Assembly (NCBI RefSeq): GCF_900197875.1
Contig: NZ_FZMO01000445.1
Location: 1-64,000, forward strand
DNA length: 64,000 bases
Direction of reading: 5' to 3'
Source of the DNA: Frankia canadensis
GTDB lineage: Bacteria > Actinomycetota > Actinomycetes > Frankiales > Frankiaceae
Every line of letters starts with the position of its first letter. The first letter of the stretch is position 1. Below, one piece after another: positions 34,261 through 45,583 of the stretch. A model generated the notes under the pieces. It worked only from the letters and a program-made list of their open reading frames with translations. It did not search any database and was not told the DNA's origin. A program made the translations under genes and the position numbers.

Positions 34261-35037
34261 ATGGCCACCCGCATTGACGTAAACGGGCTGACGGCGTACT
34301 ACGGCAAGTTCAAGGCCGTGGCCGACGTGAACCTGACCATCGAGCCGAAGAACGTCACCGCCTTCATCGGGCCGTCCGGCTGCGGAAAGTCGACGGTTCT
34401 GCGCACACTCAACCGGATGCACGAGGTGCTCCCGAACGCCCGGGTCGAGGGCGAGGTCCTGCTCGACGGGGAGGACCTCTACGGCCCCGGCATGGACCCG
34501 GTCAACGTCCGCCGCACGGTCGGCATGGTGTTCCAGCGGCCGAACCCGTTCCCGACGATGTCGATCCGCGAGAACGTGATCGCCGGCCTCAAGCTCAACG
34601 GGGTGCGCAACAAGGCGCTGCTCGACGAGCGGGTCGAGGAGTCGCTGCGCGGCGCGAACCTCTGGGAGGAGGTCAAGGACCGGCTCAACCGGCCCGGCGC
34701 CGGCCTGTCCGGCGGTCAGCAGCAGCGGCTCTGCATCGCCCGGGCGATCGCGGTGGAGCCGCAGGTCCTGCTCATGGACGAGCCGTGCTCCGCGCTCGAC
34801 CCGATCTCCACCCTGGCGATCGAGGACCTCATCACGAAGCTGAAGTCGAGCTTCACCATCGTCATCGTCACCCACAACATGCAGCAGGCGTCCCGTGTCA
34901 GCGACTCCACCGCGTTCTTCTCGCTGGAGAAGACCGGCGACCCGGGCCGTCTCGTCGAGTTCGACAAGACCTCGAAGATCTTCAGCAACCCGACGGAGAA
35001 GCGAACCGAGGACTACGTCTCCGGACGGTTCGGCTGA
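34261..35037 (+). CDS. pstB: Phosphate ABC transporter ATP-binding protein PstB
   Basis: 258 residues, typical length. Walker [10 protein letters not shown], signature [14 protein letters not shown], Walker [15 protein letters not shown] and switch His in VTHNMQQ are all intact. Hydrolyses ATP to drive phosphate import through PstCA at the cytoplasmic face of the membrane. The regulator gene starts 32 bp after its stop. No phoU gene follows in this window. Confidence 0.96.
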   Translation: MATRIDVNGLTAYYGKFKAVADVNLTIEPKNVTAFIGPSGCGKSTVLRTLNRMHEVLPNARVEGEVLLDGEDLYGPGMDPVNVRRTVGMVFQRPNPFPTMSIRENVIAGLKLNGVRNKALLDERVEESLRGANLWEEVKDRLNRPGAGLSGGQQQRLCIARAIAVEPQVLLMDEPCSALDPISTLAIEDLITKLKSSFTIVIVTHNMQQASRVSDSTAFFSLEKTGDPGRLVEFDKTSKIFSNPTEKRTEDYVSGRFG

Positions 35038-35069
35038 CCTCCACCGGAGCGAACGGACAGGACGAGCGG

Positions 35070-36062
35070 ATGCTCCCGGGACGCCGAGGGTCCGGTCCAC
35101 CCGGGGGAGTCGACCGCGACACGGTGCCGGCCGCACGGCCGTCCCACGCCGACCAGGCGGGGACGGCCGCGGCGGCCACGCCACTGCCCACCCGACCAGC
35201 GCCGGCCGCGGCCCTGCCAACGCCCCCGCGGCCAGCGCCCGAGCCGCCGACGTCGTCCGCTCCGGCGGCATCCGTGCGGGCCACGCTCGCCCAACCGGCC
35301 TCGGCCCCACGGCCGACGGCGACGGTCAGGGCCGCCGCGATCACCGCGCCCGGCAGGCCGGCGCTGCTGATCGCCGACTGCGACGTCGACGACGAGATGG
35401 TGGACGCGATCATCGGCGGCGGCGTCGAGGTCAGCGTGGTGGCCGACGGCGCGCTGGCGCTGCTGGAGATCGGCCTGCAGCAGCCGGCCGCGCTGCTGAT
35501 CAGCGCCCGCCTGCCCGTCGTCGACGGCGTGACCGTCGTACGGACCGTACGCAGCGTTCCCGGGCATGACGAGGTGCCCATCCTGCTCGCGGTCGGCCCC
35601 GACGACCGGCCCGCCGCCGCCGCCGGGCTCGACGCCGGCGCCAGTGCCTGTGTCGGCAAGCCCTATCGGGTGCCGGAGGTCCTCGCCATGGTCGGCGGCC
35701 TGGGCAGCGGGCGCCCCGGCGGCCCGTCCTCGCGCGCGCCCGGAGCCGACGTGCTGCGCGGCGGGCTCGTCATGCTGGACCGGGCGGCCCACGAGGTCCG
35801 CCTGGACGGCGCGCTGGTCGCCGTGCCACCCCGGGAGTTCCGGCTGCTCGCGCTGCTGCTCGAACAGGCCGGGCGGGTCGTCCCGCGGGAGACCCTGCTG
35901 CGCGAGGTCTGGGGCTCGGCGGACACCGAGACGAACACCCTCGCAGTGCACGTCCGTCGCCTGCGCCGCCGGCTCGGCGAGACCGCCGGCCAGCCGACCG
36001 TCATCGAGAGCATCCGCGGCGTCGGCTACCGCTTCCGGCTGGCTGCCCCCGAGCTGGGCTGA
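35070..36062 (+). CDS. OmpR-like response regulator lacking the phospho-acceptor Asp
   Basis: 330 residues. A disordered Pro/Ala-rich tail (1-92) precedes a receiver-like domain (about 97-212) and a winged-helix Trans_reg_C domain (about 230-328, ending VIESIRGVGYRFRL). In the receiver the acidic pocket (Asp103, Asp105) and Lys197 (VGKPY) remain. The acceptor position is Ser145 (LLISARLP) and the switch Thr is Val175. It therefore probably works without phosphorylation, like other atypical actinobacterial regulators. It lies 32 bp after pstB and is likely co-transcribed with pstSCAB; no kinase is adjacent. Targets unknown. Confidence 0.85.
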   Translation: MLPGRRGSGPPGGVDRDTVPAARPSHADQAGTAAAATPLPTRPAPAAALPTPPRPAPEPPTSSAPAASVRATLAQPASAPRPTATVRAAAITAPGRPALLIADCDVDDEMVDAIIGGGVEVSVVADGALALLEIGLQQPAALLISARLPVVDGVTVVRTVRSVPGHDEVPILLAVGPDDRPAAAAGLDAGASACVGKPYRVPEVLAMVGGLGSGRPGGPSSRAPGADVLRGGLVMLDRAAHEVRLDGALVAVPPREFRLLALLLEQAGRVVPRETLLREVWGSADTETNTLAVHVRRLRRRLGETAGQPTVIESIRGVGYRFRLAAPELG

Positions 36063-36114
36063 GCCTGAGCTGGGCTGGGTCCGAGCTTGGCTGGGTCCGA
36101 GCTGGGCTGAGCCC
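36051..36114. repeat. 16-bp tandem repeat, four units
   Basis: Units at 36051, 36067, 36083 and 36099, consensus gagctgggctgggtcc with few changes. It begins within the last codons of the regulator gene and runs into the gap before convergent mutY. Confidence 0.8.
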
Positions 36115-36137
36115 GCGCGGTGGGTCAGGCTGGCGGG

Positions 36138-37031
36138 TCAGGCGGGCAGGGCGTAGACGCCGGGGGAGAGTTCGGCGACCAGGCCGTCCTCGATCAGGCC
36201 GGCCAGGGCACGGCCGCGCTGCACCGGTTCGTCCCACACCTGGTCGAGCAGCATGCGGTCGACGGGATGCTCGGCGTCGCGCAGCACCGCGAGCAGCCGG
36301 CCGCGGACCTGGCGGTCGGTGCCGGCGTAGCCCTGCGGCCGGCGCGCCGGACCGGTGCCCGCGGGGCTGCCCGCGGCGACCCAGGCGCACTGCCCGAGCA
36401 GCGGGCAGGCGGGGCAGCGGGGCGTGCGGGCGACGCAGACCAGCGCGCCGAGCTCCATCAGCGCGGCGCTGGTCATGGCGGCGGTCTCGGCGTCGGCGGG
36501 CAGCAGCTCCGCGACGGCGGCCAGGTCTCGGCGGCTGACGGTGGCGGGCGGGTCGGCCCGGCCCTCCACGGCCCGGGCATACAGCCGGCGCACGTTCACG
36601 TCGACCACCGGATGGCGCTGGCGGAACGCGAACGCGGCGACGGCCCGGGCGGTGTAGGCGCCGACGCCGGGCAGGGTGAGCAGCGCGTCAAGCTCGGCCG
36701 GGATGACGCCGTCGTGCCGCTCGACGACGGCGGTCGCGGCCTGGTGCAGCCGCAGGGCACGGCGCGGGTAGCCGAGGCGGCCCCAGGCGCGCACCGCCTC
36801 CCCGGCGGGTTCGGCGGCGAGCGCCGCCGGCGTCGGCCAGCGGGCCAGCCACGCCTCCCAGACAGGCAGCACCCGGGTGACGGGCGTCTGCTGCAGCATC
36901 ACCTCGCTGACCAGCACCGCCCACGGCGTCGTGCCGGGATGGCGCCAGGGCAGGTCCCGCGCGGCGACGGCGAACCAGTCGAGCACGAGCCCGCCGAGCT
37001 CTGGGGTTGTGGTGGTGGTCATCCACGTCAT
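36138..37031 (-). CDS. mutY: A/G-specific adenine glycosylase MutY
   Basis: 297 residues. Catalytic Glu43 lies in VSEVMLQQTP; helix-hairpin-helix LPGVGAYTARA and Asp144 in HPVVDVNVRR follow. 4Fe-4S cysteines are C199, C206, C209 and C215 (C-x6-C-x2-C-x5-C). It removes adenine mispaired with 8-oxoguanine. It is shorter than E. coli MutY and its C-terminus looks like a winged-helix segment (DRMLLDQVWDEPVQRGRAL) rather than a full NUDIX-like 8-oxoG recognition domain, as in other actinobacterial versions. ATG 37031 or 37022. It is downstream of disA on the same strand with an 82-bp gap. Confidence 0.94.
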   Translation of the reverse strand: MTWMTTTTTPELGGLVLDWFAVAARDLPWRHPGTTPWAVLVSEVMLQQTPVTRVLPVWEAWLARWPTPAALAAEPAGEAVRAWGRLGYPRRALRLHQAATAVVERHDGVIPAELDALLTLPGVGAYTARAVAAFAFRQRHPVVDVNVRRLYARAVEGRADPPATVSRRDLAAVAELLPADAETAAMTSAALMELGALVCVARTPRCPACPLLGQCAWVAAGSPAGTGPARRPQGYAGTDRQVRGRLLAVLRDAEHPVDRMLLDQVWDEPVQRGRALAGLIEDGLVAELSPGVYALPA

Positions 37032-37113
37032 CGTGCCAGGCGGGTCCGAGACGGCCGGCGCGCGGGTCGGGCGTCGCGGGCCCGGCCCGGCGGTGGGTCA
37101 CCGGCCCGGCGGG

Positions 37114-38193
37114 TCAGACGTAGCGCTCGAGGATGCTCGACTCGGCGAGACGGGACAGGCCTTCGCGCACCGCCCGGGCCCGGGTCTCGCCGACGCCGTC
37201 GACGGTCTGCAGGTCGTCGACGCCGGCGGCGAGCAGCTTCTGGAGGGTGCCGAAGTGGTCGACCAGCCGGTCGACGACCATCCGCGGCAGCCGCGGCACC
37301 TTCGCCAGCATCCGGTAGCCGCGCGGGCTGATCTGCCGGTCGAGGATGTCCGCCCCGCCGGAGAAGCCGATCACCCGGGCGAGCACGGTGAGGTCGAGCA
37401 GGTCGGTCGGGGACATCGCGGACAGCTCGGCGAGGACCTGGGCGGCCGGCCCGGCCTTGGAGCCTGCCGGCAGGTAGTCGCGCACGGTGAGCTCACGCTC
37501 GGTCTCGACACCGGCCATCAGCTCCTCGAGCTGCAGCGACAGCAGCCGCCCGTCGGTGCCGAGCTCGACGACGTACCCCTCGATCTCGTCGGCGATGCGG
37601 CGCACCATCTCCAGGCGCTGACTGACGGAGATCGCGTCGCGGACCGTGACGAGATCCTCGATCTCCAGCGCCGACAGGGTGCCGGCGACCTCGTCCAGGC
37701 GCAGCTTGTAGCGCTCGAGGGTGGCCAGGGCCTGGTTCGCGCGGGACAGGATCGCCGCCGAGCCGTCGAGCACGTACCGACGCCCGGCCACGTACAGGGC
37801 GATGATGTGCATCGACTGGCTGACCGAGATGACGGGGTACTCCGTCTGCTTGGCGACGCGCTCCGCCGTGCGGTGGCGGGTGCCGGACTCCTCGGTCGGG
37901 ACGGTCGGGTCCGGGACGAGGTGCACGGCCGCGCGCACGATGCGCTGCAGGTCGGAGGACAGCACGATCGCGCCGTCCATCTTCGCGAGCTCACGCAGCC
38001 GGGTCGCCGAGAACTCGACGTCGAACTCGAAGCCGCCGGTGCACAGGCCCTCGACGACCTTGTCGTGGCCGAGCACGATCAGCGCGCCGGTGTGGCCGCG
38101 CAGGATCCGCTCAAGGCCGTCACGGAACGGGGTTCCGGGGGCGACCGCGGCCAGTGTCGCCCGGAAGATGTCGTCTCCGGGTGGTCCTGCCAT
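37114..38193 (-). CDS. disA: DNA-integrity scanning diadenylate cyclase DisA
   Basis: 359 residues. The N-terminal DAC domain has the catalytic DGA (73-75) and the GTRHR motif (104-108). A helical spine (about 150-280) is followed by C-terminal helix-hairpin-helix DNA-binding motifs ([22 protein letters not shown]). It makes cyclic di-AMP from ATP and is inhibited by branched DNA. It follows radA, whose product is its usual partner or inhibitor; the intervening 126 bp contains an AT-rich patch (about 38285-38330) that may be a separate promoter. A c-di-AMP riboswitch is present at 53082-53245, so producer and target are both in the window. Confidence 0.96.
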   Translation of the reverse strand: MAGPPGDDIFRATLAAVAPGTPFRDGLERILRGHTGALIVLGHDKVVEGLCTGGFEFDVEFSATRLRELAKMDGAIVLSSDLQRIVRAAVHLVPDPTVPTEESGTRHRTAERVAKQTEYPVISVSQSMHIIALYVAGRRYVLDGSAAILSRANQALATLERYKLRLDEVAGTLSALEIEDLVTVRDAISVSQRLEMVRRIADEIEGYVVELGTDGRLLSLQLEELMAGVETERELTVRDYLPAGSKAGPAAQVLAELSAMSPTDLLDLTVLARVIGFSGGADILDRQISPRGYRMLAKVPRLPRMVVDRLVDHFGTLQKLLAAGVDDLQTVDGVGETRARAVREGLSRLAESSILERYV

Positions 38194-38319
38194 CAGGCTC
38201 CCTCAGCTCCTCGGCTCCCCGCGTCTGCGCCTGCCCTTCGATGCTATCGGGGCGGCCGGCGCCGGGGGTCCCGTCGATCACAGGGTAATGAATACCGGTT
38301 GTGTCGACTTGTTGAATAT

Positions 38320-39744
38320 TTACGTGTCGTACATTCGAGCAATCGCGCCGATCAGGTCAGGCACCTCGGTGACCGTCATACCCGGCACCTCCGCCCCCGC
38401 GCCGGCCGGAACCAGCGCCCGGCGGAATCCCAGCCGGGCCGCGGCGGCCAGCCGCCGGGGCACGCCGCCCACCGCACGCACCTCTCCCGCGAGCCCGACC
38501 TCGCCGAGCGCGACGAGATCCGCCGGCAGCGGCCGGTCCCGGAAGGCACTCACGACCGCCAGCGCCGTCGCCAGGTCCGCCGCGGGCTCGGCGAGGCGGA
38601 CCCCGCCGACGGTCGCCGTGTAGACGTCCGACCGGCCGTAGCGCAGCCCCGCCCGCCGCTCCACCACGGCGAGGATCATCGCCACCCGGGCCTGGTCGAG
38701 CCCGGACACCGCCCGGCGGGGGACCTGGGCGGACGACTCGGCCACGAGGGCCTGCACCTCGGCGACGAGCGGGCGGCGCCCCTCCATCGTCACCGTGACG
38801 CAGGTGCCCGGCACGGCCACCTCGGCGCCGCCGCCGGAGCGGGACAGGAACAGTCCACTCGGATCGGCGATGCCGTGGATGCCGCCGTCGTCCATCTCGA
38901 AACAGCCGACCTCGTCGGCGGGGCCGTACCGGTTCTTGCCGGCGCGGACCAGCCGCAGGGTCGAATGCCGCTCACCCTCGAAGTGCAGCACGACGTCAAC
39001 CAGATGCTCCAACAGGCGCGGGCCTGCCACCAGGCCGTCCTTTGTCACATGCCCGACAAGGATGACCGCGAGCCCAAGCGCCTTCGCCGTGCGGATGAGC
39101 GCGGCGGTGACCTCGCGGACCTGGGTGACCCCGCCGGCGGCACCCTCGACCCCGGCCGCCGAGATCGTCTGCACCGAGTCGACCACCAGCAGCGCCGGCT
39201 GGACCTCCTCGACGTGGTGCAGGACGGCGCCGAGGTCCGTCTCGGCGGCGATCCACAGATCCTCGTGCAGCGCGTTCGTGCGCCCGGCGCGCAGACGCAC
39301 CTGAGCGGCCGACTCCTCCCCGGTGACGACCAGGGCCCGGGAGCCGGTGGCCGCGCTGCGAGCGGCCACCTCGAGCAGCAGGGTGGACTTGCCGACGCCG
39401 GGCTCGCCAGCGAGCAGGATCACCGCCCCGGGCACCAGGCCGCCGCCGAGCACGCGATCGAGCTCGTCCACACCCGTCGGGCGCCGGCGCGCGGCCGTGA
39501 CGTCCACGGCGACGACGGGCTGGGCCGGGGCGGTGACGACCGCCGCGGCCCCCGCCCGCGGGCCGCCGATGCCCGCGCCGCGCCGCGGCGCGGGCGCCTG
39601 GGCCTCGAGCGTTCCCCATTCCTGGCAGCGCGAGCAGCGCCCGGCCCAGCGGACCGACTCCACGCCGCACCCGCTGCAGCGGAAGCCGCCCGACGCGGCC
39701 CGCCCGGAGCCGCGGCCGCCCCCGGCCGCCCGCACAGATGTCAT
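38320..39744 (-). CDS. radA: DNA repair protein RadA
   Basis: 474 residues from ATG 39744. An N-terminal zinc finger uses Cys23, Cys26, Cys37 and Cys40. The RecA-like ATPase has Walker A GEPGVGKST, Walker B LLVVDSVQT and the RadA signature GKNRYG. A Lon-protease-like C-terminal domain (about 300-474) is present. It is a branch-migration helicase in recombinational repair. Upstream of disA on the same strand, as Rv3585 near Rv3586 in M. tuberculosis. Confidence 0.95.
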   Translation of the reverse strand: MTSVRAAGGGRGSGRAASGGFRCSGCGVESVRWAGRCSRCQEWGTLEAQAPAPRRGAGIGGPRAGAAAVVTAPAQPVVAVDVTAARRRPTGVDELDRVLGGGLVPGAVILLAGEPGVGKSTLLLEVAARSAATGSRALVVTGEESAAQVRLRAGRTNALHEDLWIAAETDLGAVLHHVEEVQPALLVVDSVQTISAAGVEGAAGGVTQVREVTAALIRTAKALGLAVILVGHVTKDGLVAGPRLLEHLVDVVLHFEGERHSTLRLVRAGKNRYGPADEVGCFEMDDGGIHGIADPSGLFLSRSGGGAEVAVPGTCVTVTMEGRRPLVAEVQALVAESSAQVPRRAVSGLDQARVAMILAVVERRAGLRYGRSDVYTATVGGVRLAEPAADLATALAVVSAFRDRPLPADLVALGEVGLAGEVRAVGGVPRRLAAAARLGFRRALVPAGAGAEVPGMTVTEVPDLIGAIARMYDT

Positions 39745-39884
39745 GGTCGCCACGTTAGCCCGCGGGTCCGACAGCACGGGGACGGCCGGCGACCGGTCCC
39801 GCCACCCAGGTGCCGGGACGAGCGGGCGCCGACCGCCCTGGCCGCCCACCGCGGCGGCCCCGGGCGCCCGCACCCGCGCGCGGG

Positions 39885-40622
39885 TCAGCCGGTGGTGGTG
39901 TGCGGGCTCGCGGAGACCGTCGGCGTCGCGGCGGTGCCGGCCGGGACGGTCGGGCTGGCCGTCGGGCTGGCCGTCGAGCCCGGGGTGGCCGTGCCCGGCG
40001 TCTGCGCGGCGGCGCTCGGGCTGGCCTCGCCCGGCTCGGCGGAGGCACCCTGGGCCGCGGGCTCCACCGGGACGTCCAGGGTCACGCTGCCGGCGTGCGC
40101 GAACGTGAACGTGATGGGCAGCTGCGACCCGATCAGCTGGTTCTTCCGGACGCCCTGCAGGCTCGGTGCGGAGCCGTTGGCGATGAAGATCCGGTCGCCG
40201 CCCGCCGGGATCTCGGCTGGCGTCGGCGGCCGGCCCCCGGCGGCGCCGGGCGAGGTCACCGAGACCAGAGTGTCGGGCGTGGAGCCCGCGTTGAAGAACG
40301 CGGAGACGACCTGGGCCGACTCGCCCTGGGCCACCGGCCCGGCGACGTAGACGTTGCGCAGCGTGATGGGGCCGACGGCGCCGGCGACGCTGTTCGTCGT
40401 CGTGCGGGCGCTGTTGGTCATCGCGTCGGTGCCGGAGGCGCAGCCAGCCGCGCCGCCCGCGCCGAGGGCTGTGGCGAGCATGGCCACGCCGACCCGGCGG
40501 GAGGCCATCCGCCGCCGGAACCCGCCGCGCCTGGCGGCGTCGTCGCGGGCGGCCGCGGGCTCGGCCGCGACGCCGGCGGAGGTGATGACTGACGGGAAAC
40601 GGGCACCCGGACGGCGGCTCAC
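39885..40622 (-). CDS. lpqE: LpqE-like lipoprotein
   Basis: 245 residues from GTG 40622, which has AGGAGGAG 10 nt upstream; ATG 40508 would give 207 residues and a more standard signal peptide. The hydrophobic segment ends in GGAAGC (Cys61 of the long form), a plausible lipobox. The mature domain (ITLRNVYVAGPVAQGESAQV, then TPAEIPAGGDRIFI and LPITFTFAHAGSVTLDVPV) is a beta sandwich resembling the PCu(A)C/DUF461 copper-chaperone fold. The last about 55 residues are Pro/Ala/Thr rich. Located between radA and carD, exactly as LpqE (Rv3584). Metal ligands are not evident. Confidence 0.75.
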   Translation of the reverse strand: MSRRPGARFPSVITSAGVAAEPAAARDDAARRGGFRRRMASRRVGVAMLATALGAGGAAGCASGTDAMTNSARTTTNSVAGAVGPITLRNVYVAGPVAQGESAQVVSAFFNAGSTPDTLVSVTSPGAAGGRPPTPAEIPAGGDRIFIANGSAPSLQGVRKNQLIGSQLPITFTFAHAGSVTLDVPVEPAAQGASAEPGEASPSAAAQTPGTATPGSTASPTASPTVPAGTAATPTVSASPHTTTG

Positions 40623-41331
40623 AGCTCGGTGGCTCCTCCTGCACAAGACCGGCGCATGGCGGCGCCGGTGCTGGTCGACGGCCGCCGCGGGGGACGGCCG
40701 ACCCGGCGGAGCTCCGGCGCCGGCGGTCGGTCCCGACCGGCCTGCCGGGTCACCCCCGGGTGCGCGGATCGGCCCGCCGCCGATGCCAGGTGGGACAGCA
40801 CACTGTCGGTGGGAGTCGCCGCGCGGGGCTAACACTAGCCATCCGGGACTGCCACGTGCGGAGCCCGCGGGGGTCGTCCCGGCCCGTGCGGGCGGGCCCG
40901 CGGGTGCGGGGCGCGGTGCCCGTGCGGCGCCTGACCCCCGCCCGAGCGGCGCCACCGGCGAGGACGAGCCCGCTGGGGGCCGGGACGGGCAGGTCGGCGA
41001 CGTGGGCAGAGTCACGCCCCGGACGGGGCCGGACGGGGCTCGGCGCGGCGGGCGTGGCCCGGCGTGCGCGCGACGTGGCCGCCGTGTCGGCGGGCGGGCG
41101 GCGAGCGGGCGCGCTACGTTTGCCACGCCCTTCGCGCTCAACGTTCGGCCAACAACATGTCCGCCGGTCGTCCGTTTTACCTGGTAGGGCTGTTCGGTGT
41201 GGTTGCGCGGCGATGTGGTGCGCCGCGCGTGGATGCGGGTCGGGCCCTGCCCCCCGGCGGCGAACGGCCGACGGAAGACGCTGTCGGGCCCGTCACCATG
41301 GCGTTGCGGGCGTTGCCCTTGCAGCGCGCGT
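40623..41331. other. Long divergent intergenic region before carD
   Basis: About 700 bp between the LpqE-like gene and carD. Very GC-rich, with long but unconvincing open frames and no ribosome sites or domains. Presumably promoters and leader regions only. Confidence 0.5.
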
Positions 41332-41362
41332 CTGACCTGCGGCGATGCGTGCGTGTTACGCT
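41332..41362 (+). promoter_or_regulatory. Candidate carD promoter
   Basis: CTGACC (41332-41337, -35-like) and TACGCT (41357-41362, -10-like) are 19 bp apart and end 27 bp before the carD ATG. GGAAGGGG follows as the ribosome site. Assigned from pattern only. Confidence 0.35.
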
Positions 41363-41389
41363 GGTAGAGGCGGAAGGGGCACGTGACAC

Positions 41390-41872
41390 ATGGCGTTCCA
41401 AGTCGGCGAGACCGTTGTTTACCCGCATCATGGTGCTGCTCTGATTGACGCGATTGAAACTCGGGTCATCAAGGGCGAGGAAAGACTCTATCTCGTACTG
41501 AAGGTCGCTCAGGGCGATCTGACTGTCCGGGTTCCGGCCGACAACGTCGGCATGGTCGGGGTGCGCGACGTCGTCGGGCAGGACGGGCTGGAACGGGTGT
41601 TCGAGGTGCTCCGGGCACCGCACACCGAGGAGCCCACAAACTGGTCCCGGCGTTACAAGGCGAATCTCGAGAAGCTCGCGTCGGGTGACGTGAACAAGGT
41701 CGCAGAGGTCGTTCGGGACCTGTGGCGTCGTGATCGTGAGCGGGGCCTTTCCGCGGGCGAGAAGCGGATGTTGAGCAAGGCCCGGCAAATTCTCGTCAGT
41801 GAGCTCGCGCTCGCGGAGGGCACCAACGAGGACAAGGCCGAGGCGATGCTTGACGAGGTTCTCGCCGGCTGA
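41390..41872 (+). CDS. carD: CarD-family RNA polymerase-binding regulator
   Basis: 160 residues. The N-terminal Tudor-like domain ([20 protein letters not shown]) binds the RNA polymerase beta subunit. The helical C-terminal DNA-binding domain contains the conserved tryptophan of [13 protein letters not shown] and [15 protein letters not shown]. It stabilises open complexes, especially at rRNA promoters, and is essential in mycobacteria. First gene of the rightward set followed by ispD and ispF, matching Rv3583c-Rv3581c. Confidence 0.97.
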   Translation: MAFQVGETVVYPHHGAALIDAIETRVIKGEERLYLVLKVAQGDLTVRVPADNVGMVGVRDVVGQDGLERVFEVLRAPHTEEPTNWSRRYKANLEKLASGDVNKVAEVVRDLWRRDRERGLSAGEKRMLSKARQILVSELALAEGTNEDKAEAMLDEVLAG

Positions 41873-42168
41873 CCGCGGATCTCCCGCGAGCAGAGCTCCC
41901 GACAGATCCCTCGTCGGGCGATCTGACCGACCGGCGAGATACTCCGGAATTGGATTTCCCGGCGGGGCCGGCGCGGACGCAGCGGCGTCCAGACCGGCTC
42001 TGGGCCCGAGTGGTTCGGCGGCAGTGCGGTTCGGGCGGCGCGGGGGAGCCCGGGCCCGTCCCGCCGTACCGTGCCCACCCGCCCGTGCGGGCCCGGGTCG
42101 GCCGGCTCGCGCCCGGTCGAGCACATAGGCCATGCTCTCGTGGTGGATGGCACACGGGAGGTCTGGTG

Positions 42169-42936
42169 ATGGGCGAAGGTCCCCAGCCGCGGGCGGTGGG
42201 CCCTCGGGTCGCGGCGATCGTGCCGGCGGCCGGCCGCGGCGAACGTCTGGGTGGCGGCACCCCCAAGGCGCTGCGCGCCCTCGGTGGCCGGCCGATGCTG
42301 GTGCGATCGGTCGAGGCGCTTCGGCGCTCCGAGTCCGTGACGCAGATCGTCGTGGCGGCGCCGCCCACCCTCGTCGAAGTCGTGGCCCAGCTGCTCGGCC
42401 CGGACGTGCGGGTGATCGCCGGCGGCGCGGAGCGGGTCGACTCGGTCCGCCGCGCGCTCGGCGCGGTCGACGACGACGTCTCGGTCGTCCTCGTCCACGA
42501 CGCGGCCCGCCCGCTGATCCCGCCGGCGCTCGTCGACGCGGTCGCCGCGGCGGTCATCGCGGGCCATCCGGCGGTGATCCCGGTGCTCGGGCTCGGCGAC
42601 ACGGTCAAGGAGGTCGGCCCGGACGGCCGAGTGATCCGTACCCCACCCCGGGACGGCCTGCGCGCCGTGCAGACCCCGCAGGGGTTCCGCCGGGACGTGC
42701 TCGCCGCCGCCTACGCCCTGCAGGACGTCCCGGTGACCGACGACGCCGGCCTGGTGGAGGCGCTGGGCGTCCCCGTCACCACCGTTCCCGGCGCGCAGGA
42801 GGCGTTCAAGGTGACCCGACCGCTCGATCTGGTACTCGCCGAGGCGTTGCTGGTTCGCCCGTCGGCGAGCGACGCCCGCGCCGGGGCGGACGCCTGTGGA
42901 AGCAACGCGGGCATGGACGCACGGAGGTCCGGGTGA
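42169..42936 (+). CDS. ispD: 2-C-methyl-D-erythritol 4-phosphate cytidylyltransferase
   Basis: 255 residues from ATG 42169 with GGGAGG 7 nt upstream. The nucleotide-binding loop is [21 protein letters not shown], with HDAARPLI and AVQTPQGF also present. It couples CTP to MEP in the non-mevalonate isoprenoid pathway. A 25-residue Ala/Ser-rich C-terminal extension follows the usual end. Overlaps ispF by 4 bp (GTGA). Isoprenoid precursors from this pathway would feed the geosmin synthase at the right edge. Confidence 0.95.
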   Translation: MGEGPQPRAVGPRVAAIVPAAGRGERLGGGTPKALRALGGRPMLVRSVEALRRSESVTQIVVAAPPTLVEVVAQLLGPDVRVIAGGAERVDSVRRALGAVDDDVSVVLVHDAARPLIPPALVDAVAAAVIAGHPAVIPVLGLGDTVKEVGPDGRVIRTPPRDGLRAVQTPQGFRRDVLAAAYALQDVPVTDDAGLVEALGVPVTTVPGAQEAFKVTRPLDLVLAEALLVRPSASDARAGADACGSNAGMDARRSG

Positions 42937-43451
42937 GCTCACCGACCCGACCGCCCGCCTCCGCCTCGGTGACCACGACGCTGCTGCCCCGGGTCGGCGT
43001 CGGGGTCGACGTGCACCCCTTCGAGGCCGGTCGCCCCTGCTGGGTGGCCTGCCTCGAATGGCCGGGCGAGACCGGGCTCGCCGGGCACTCCGACGGCGAC
43101 GTGGCCGCGCACGCGTCCTGCGACGCTCTGCTGACCGCGTCCTGCCTCGGTGATCTCGGCAAGGTCTTCGGCACCGACCGGCCCGAATACGCCGGTGCGT
43201 CCGGTGCGGTCCTGCTCGCCGAGACGGCCCGGCTGCTCGGCGCCGCCGGCTGGGTGATCGGCAACGTGGCCGTCCAGGTGGTCGGCAACCGGCCGCGGAT
43301 GGCCGCCCGCCGCGAACAGGCCCAGGAGGCGATGGCGGCGGCGCTGGGCGCGGCGGTGAGCCTGTCGGCGACGACCACCGACGGGCTGGGCCTGACCGGT
43401 CGCGGTGAGGGGCTGGCGGCGATCGCCACGGCCCTCGTCGTGCGCGCCTGA
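42933..43451 (+). CDS. ispF: 2-C-methyl-D-erythritol 2,4-cyclodiphosphate synthase
   Basis: 172 residues from a GTG overlapping the ispD stop, with GGAGG 5 nt upstream. Zinc ligands lie in GVDVHPF and at His of [19 protein letters not shown]; the C-terminal [16 protein letters not shown] is the CDP-binding loop. Forms the cyclic diphosphate in the MEP pathway. The N-terminal 18 residues are Ser/Thr/Pro rich and probably disordered. Confidence 0.95.
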   Translation: MSSPTRPPASASVTTTLLPRVGVGVDVHPFEAGRPCWVACLEWPGETGLAGHSDGDVAAHASCDALLTASCLGDLGKVFGTDRPEYAGASGAVLLAETARLLGAAGWVIGNVAVQVVGNRPRMAARREQAQEAMAAALGAAVSLSATTTDGLGLTGRGEGLAAIATALVVRA

Positions 43452-43554
43452 GCGGGCAGTTCGCCCGTCTGCGTATGCCGATCGGGCATCGGCCGGTAGC
43501 GTGCCGCAGCGGAGTGAAAGGCTCTCCGACACTGGCCGCTGCCCGAGGAGTCTG

Positions 43555-43947
43555 ATGGCTGACCGCCTTCCCGAGACGGTGCGGGCCCTCGCTGATGCCC
43601 GGACATACGTGGTGCTGGCGACCGTGCAGGCGGACGGCTCGCCGCGGATGACCGTGCTCTGGGTGGACCGTGACAACGACGATCTGCTGCTGTCCACGGT
43701 GCGCGGGCGGGCCAAGGAGCGGGACATAGCCCGCGATCCGCGGGTCGGTCTGATGTTCTTCGACCAGAACGATCCCTATGCCTACGTGGAGGTGCGGGGC
43801 ACCGCCACGCTCACGGAACAGGGTGGTCGAGAGCTGATCGACCGGCTGTCGCTGAAGTACACCGGCGACATCTACCGGTGGGACGATCCGGAGGAGGTCC
43901 GGGTCGTCATCCGGGTGGTCGCCGACCGCGTACTGACCGTCGGCTGA
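43555..43947 (+). CDS. PPOX-class flavin/F420-dependent enzyme
   Basis: 130 residues from ATG 43555 with GAGGAG upstream. Split-barrel fold: TYVVLATVQADGSPRMTVLW, STVRGRAKERDIARDPRVGL and YAYVEVRGTATL match the Rv1155-like group of F420-binding (PPOX class) proteins. Reaction substrate unknown. It lies between ispF and cysS on the same strand; cysS starts 48 bp after its stop. Confidence 0.87.
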   Translation: MADRLPETVRALADARTYVVLATVQADGSPRMTVLWVDRDNDDLLLSTVRGRAKERDIARDPRVGLMFFDQNDPYAYVEVRGTATLTEQGGRELIDRLSLKYTGDIYRWDDPEEVRVVIRVVADRVLTVG

Positions 43948-43994
43948 CCCCGCCTGGCTGCCCGCGGCCGCGGTCCGCGCCGTACTCTTGACAG

Positions 43995-45473
<1,479 letters not shown>

Positions 45474-45536
45474 CGGCTGGGCACCCGTCCGGGGTACCCG
45501 GGTCCAGGGCCCGCCCAGGTGGGCAGCGATGATCGA

Positions 45537-45571
45537 CGGCACCGGCCCGCGTGACGTACGGGCCGGTGCCG
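45537..45571. terminator. Bidirectional terminator between cysS and FHA gene
   Basis: A 13-bp perfect stem (45537-45549 with 45559-45571; arm cggcaccggcccg) with a 9-nt loop lies exactly in the gap between the convergent genes. It can serve both strands. Confidence 0.8.
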
Positions 45572-45583
45572 CCGATCGGGCCG

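Noticed and set aside
36877-40350. A 1157-codon open frame on the plus strand
   Set aside because: It is antisense to disA and radA, which have full motif sets. Long antisense frames are expected at this GC content.
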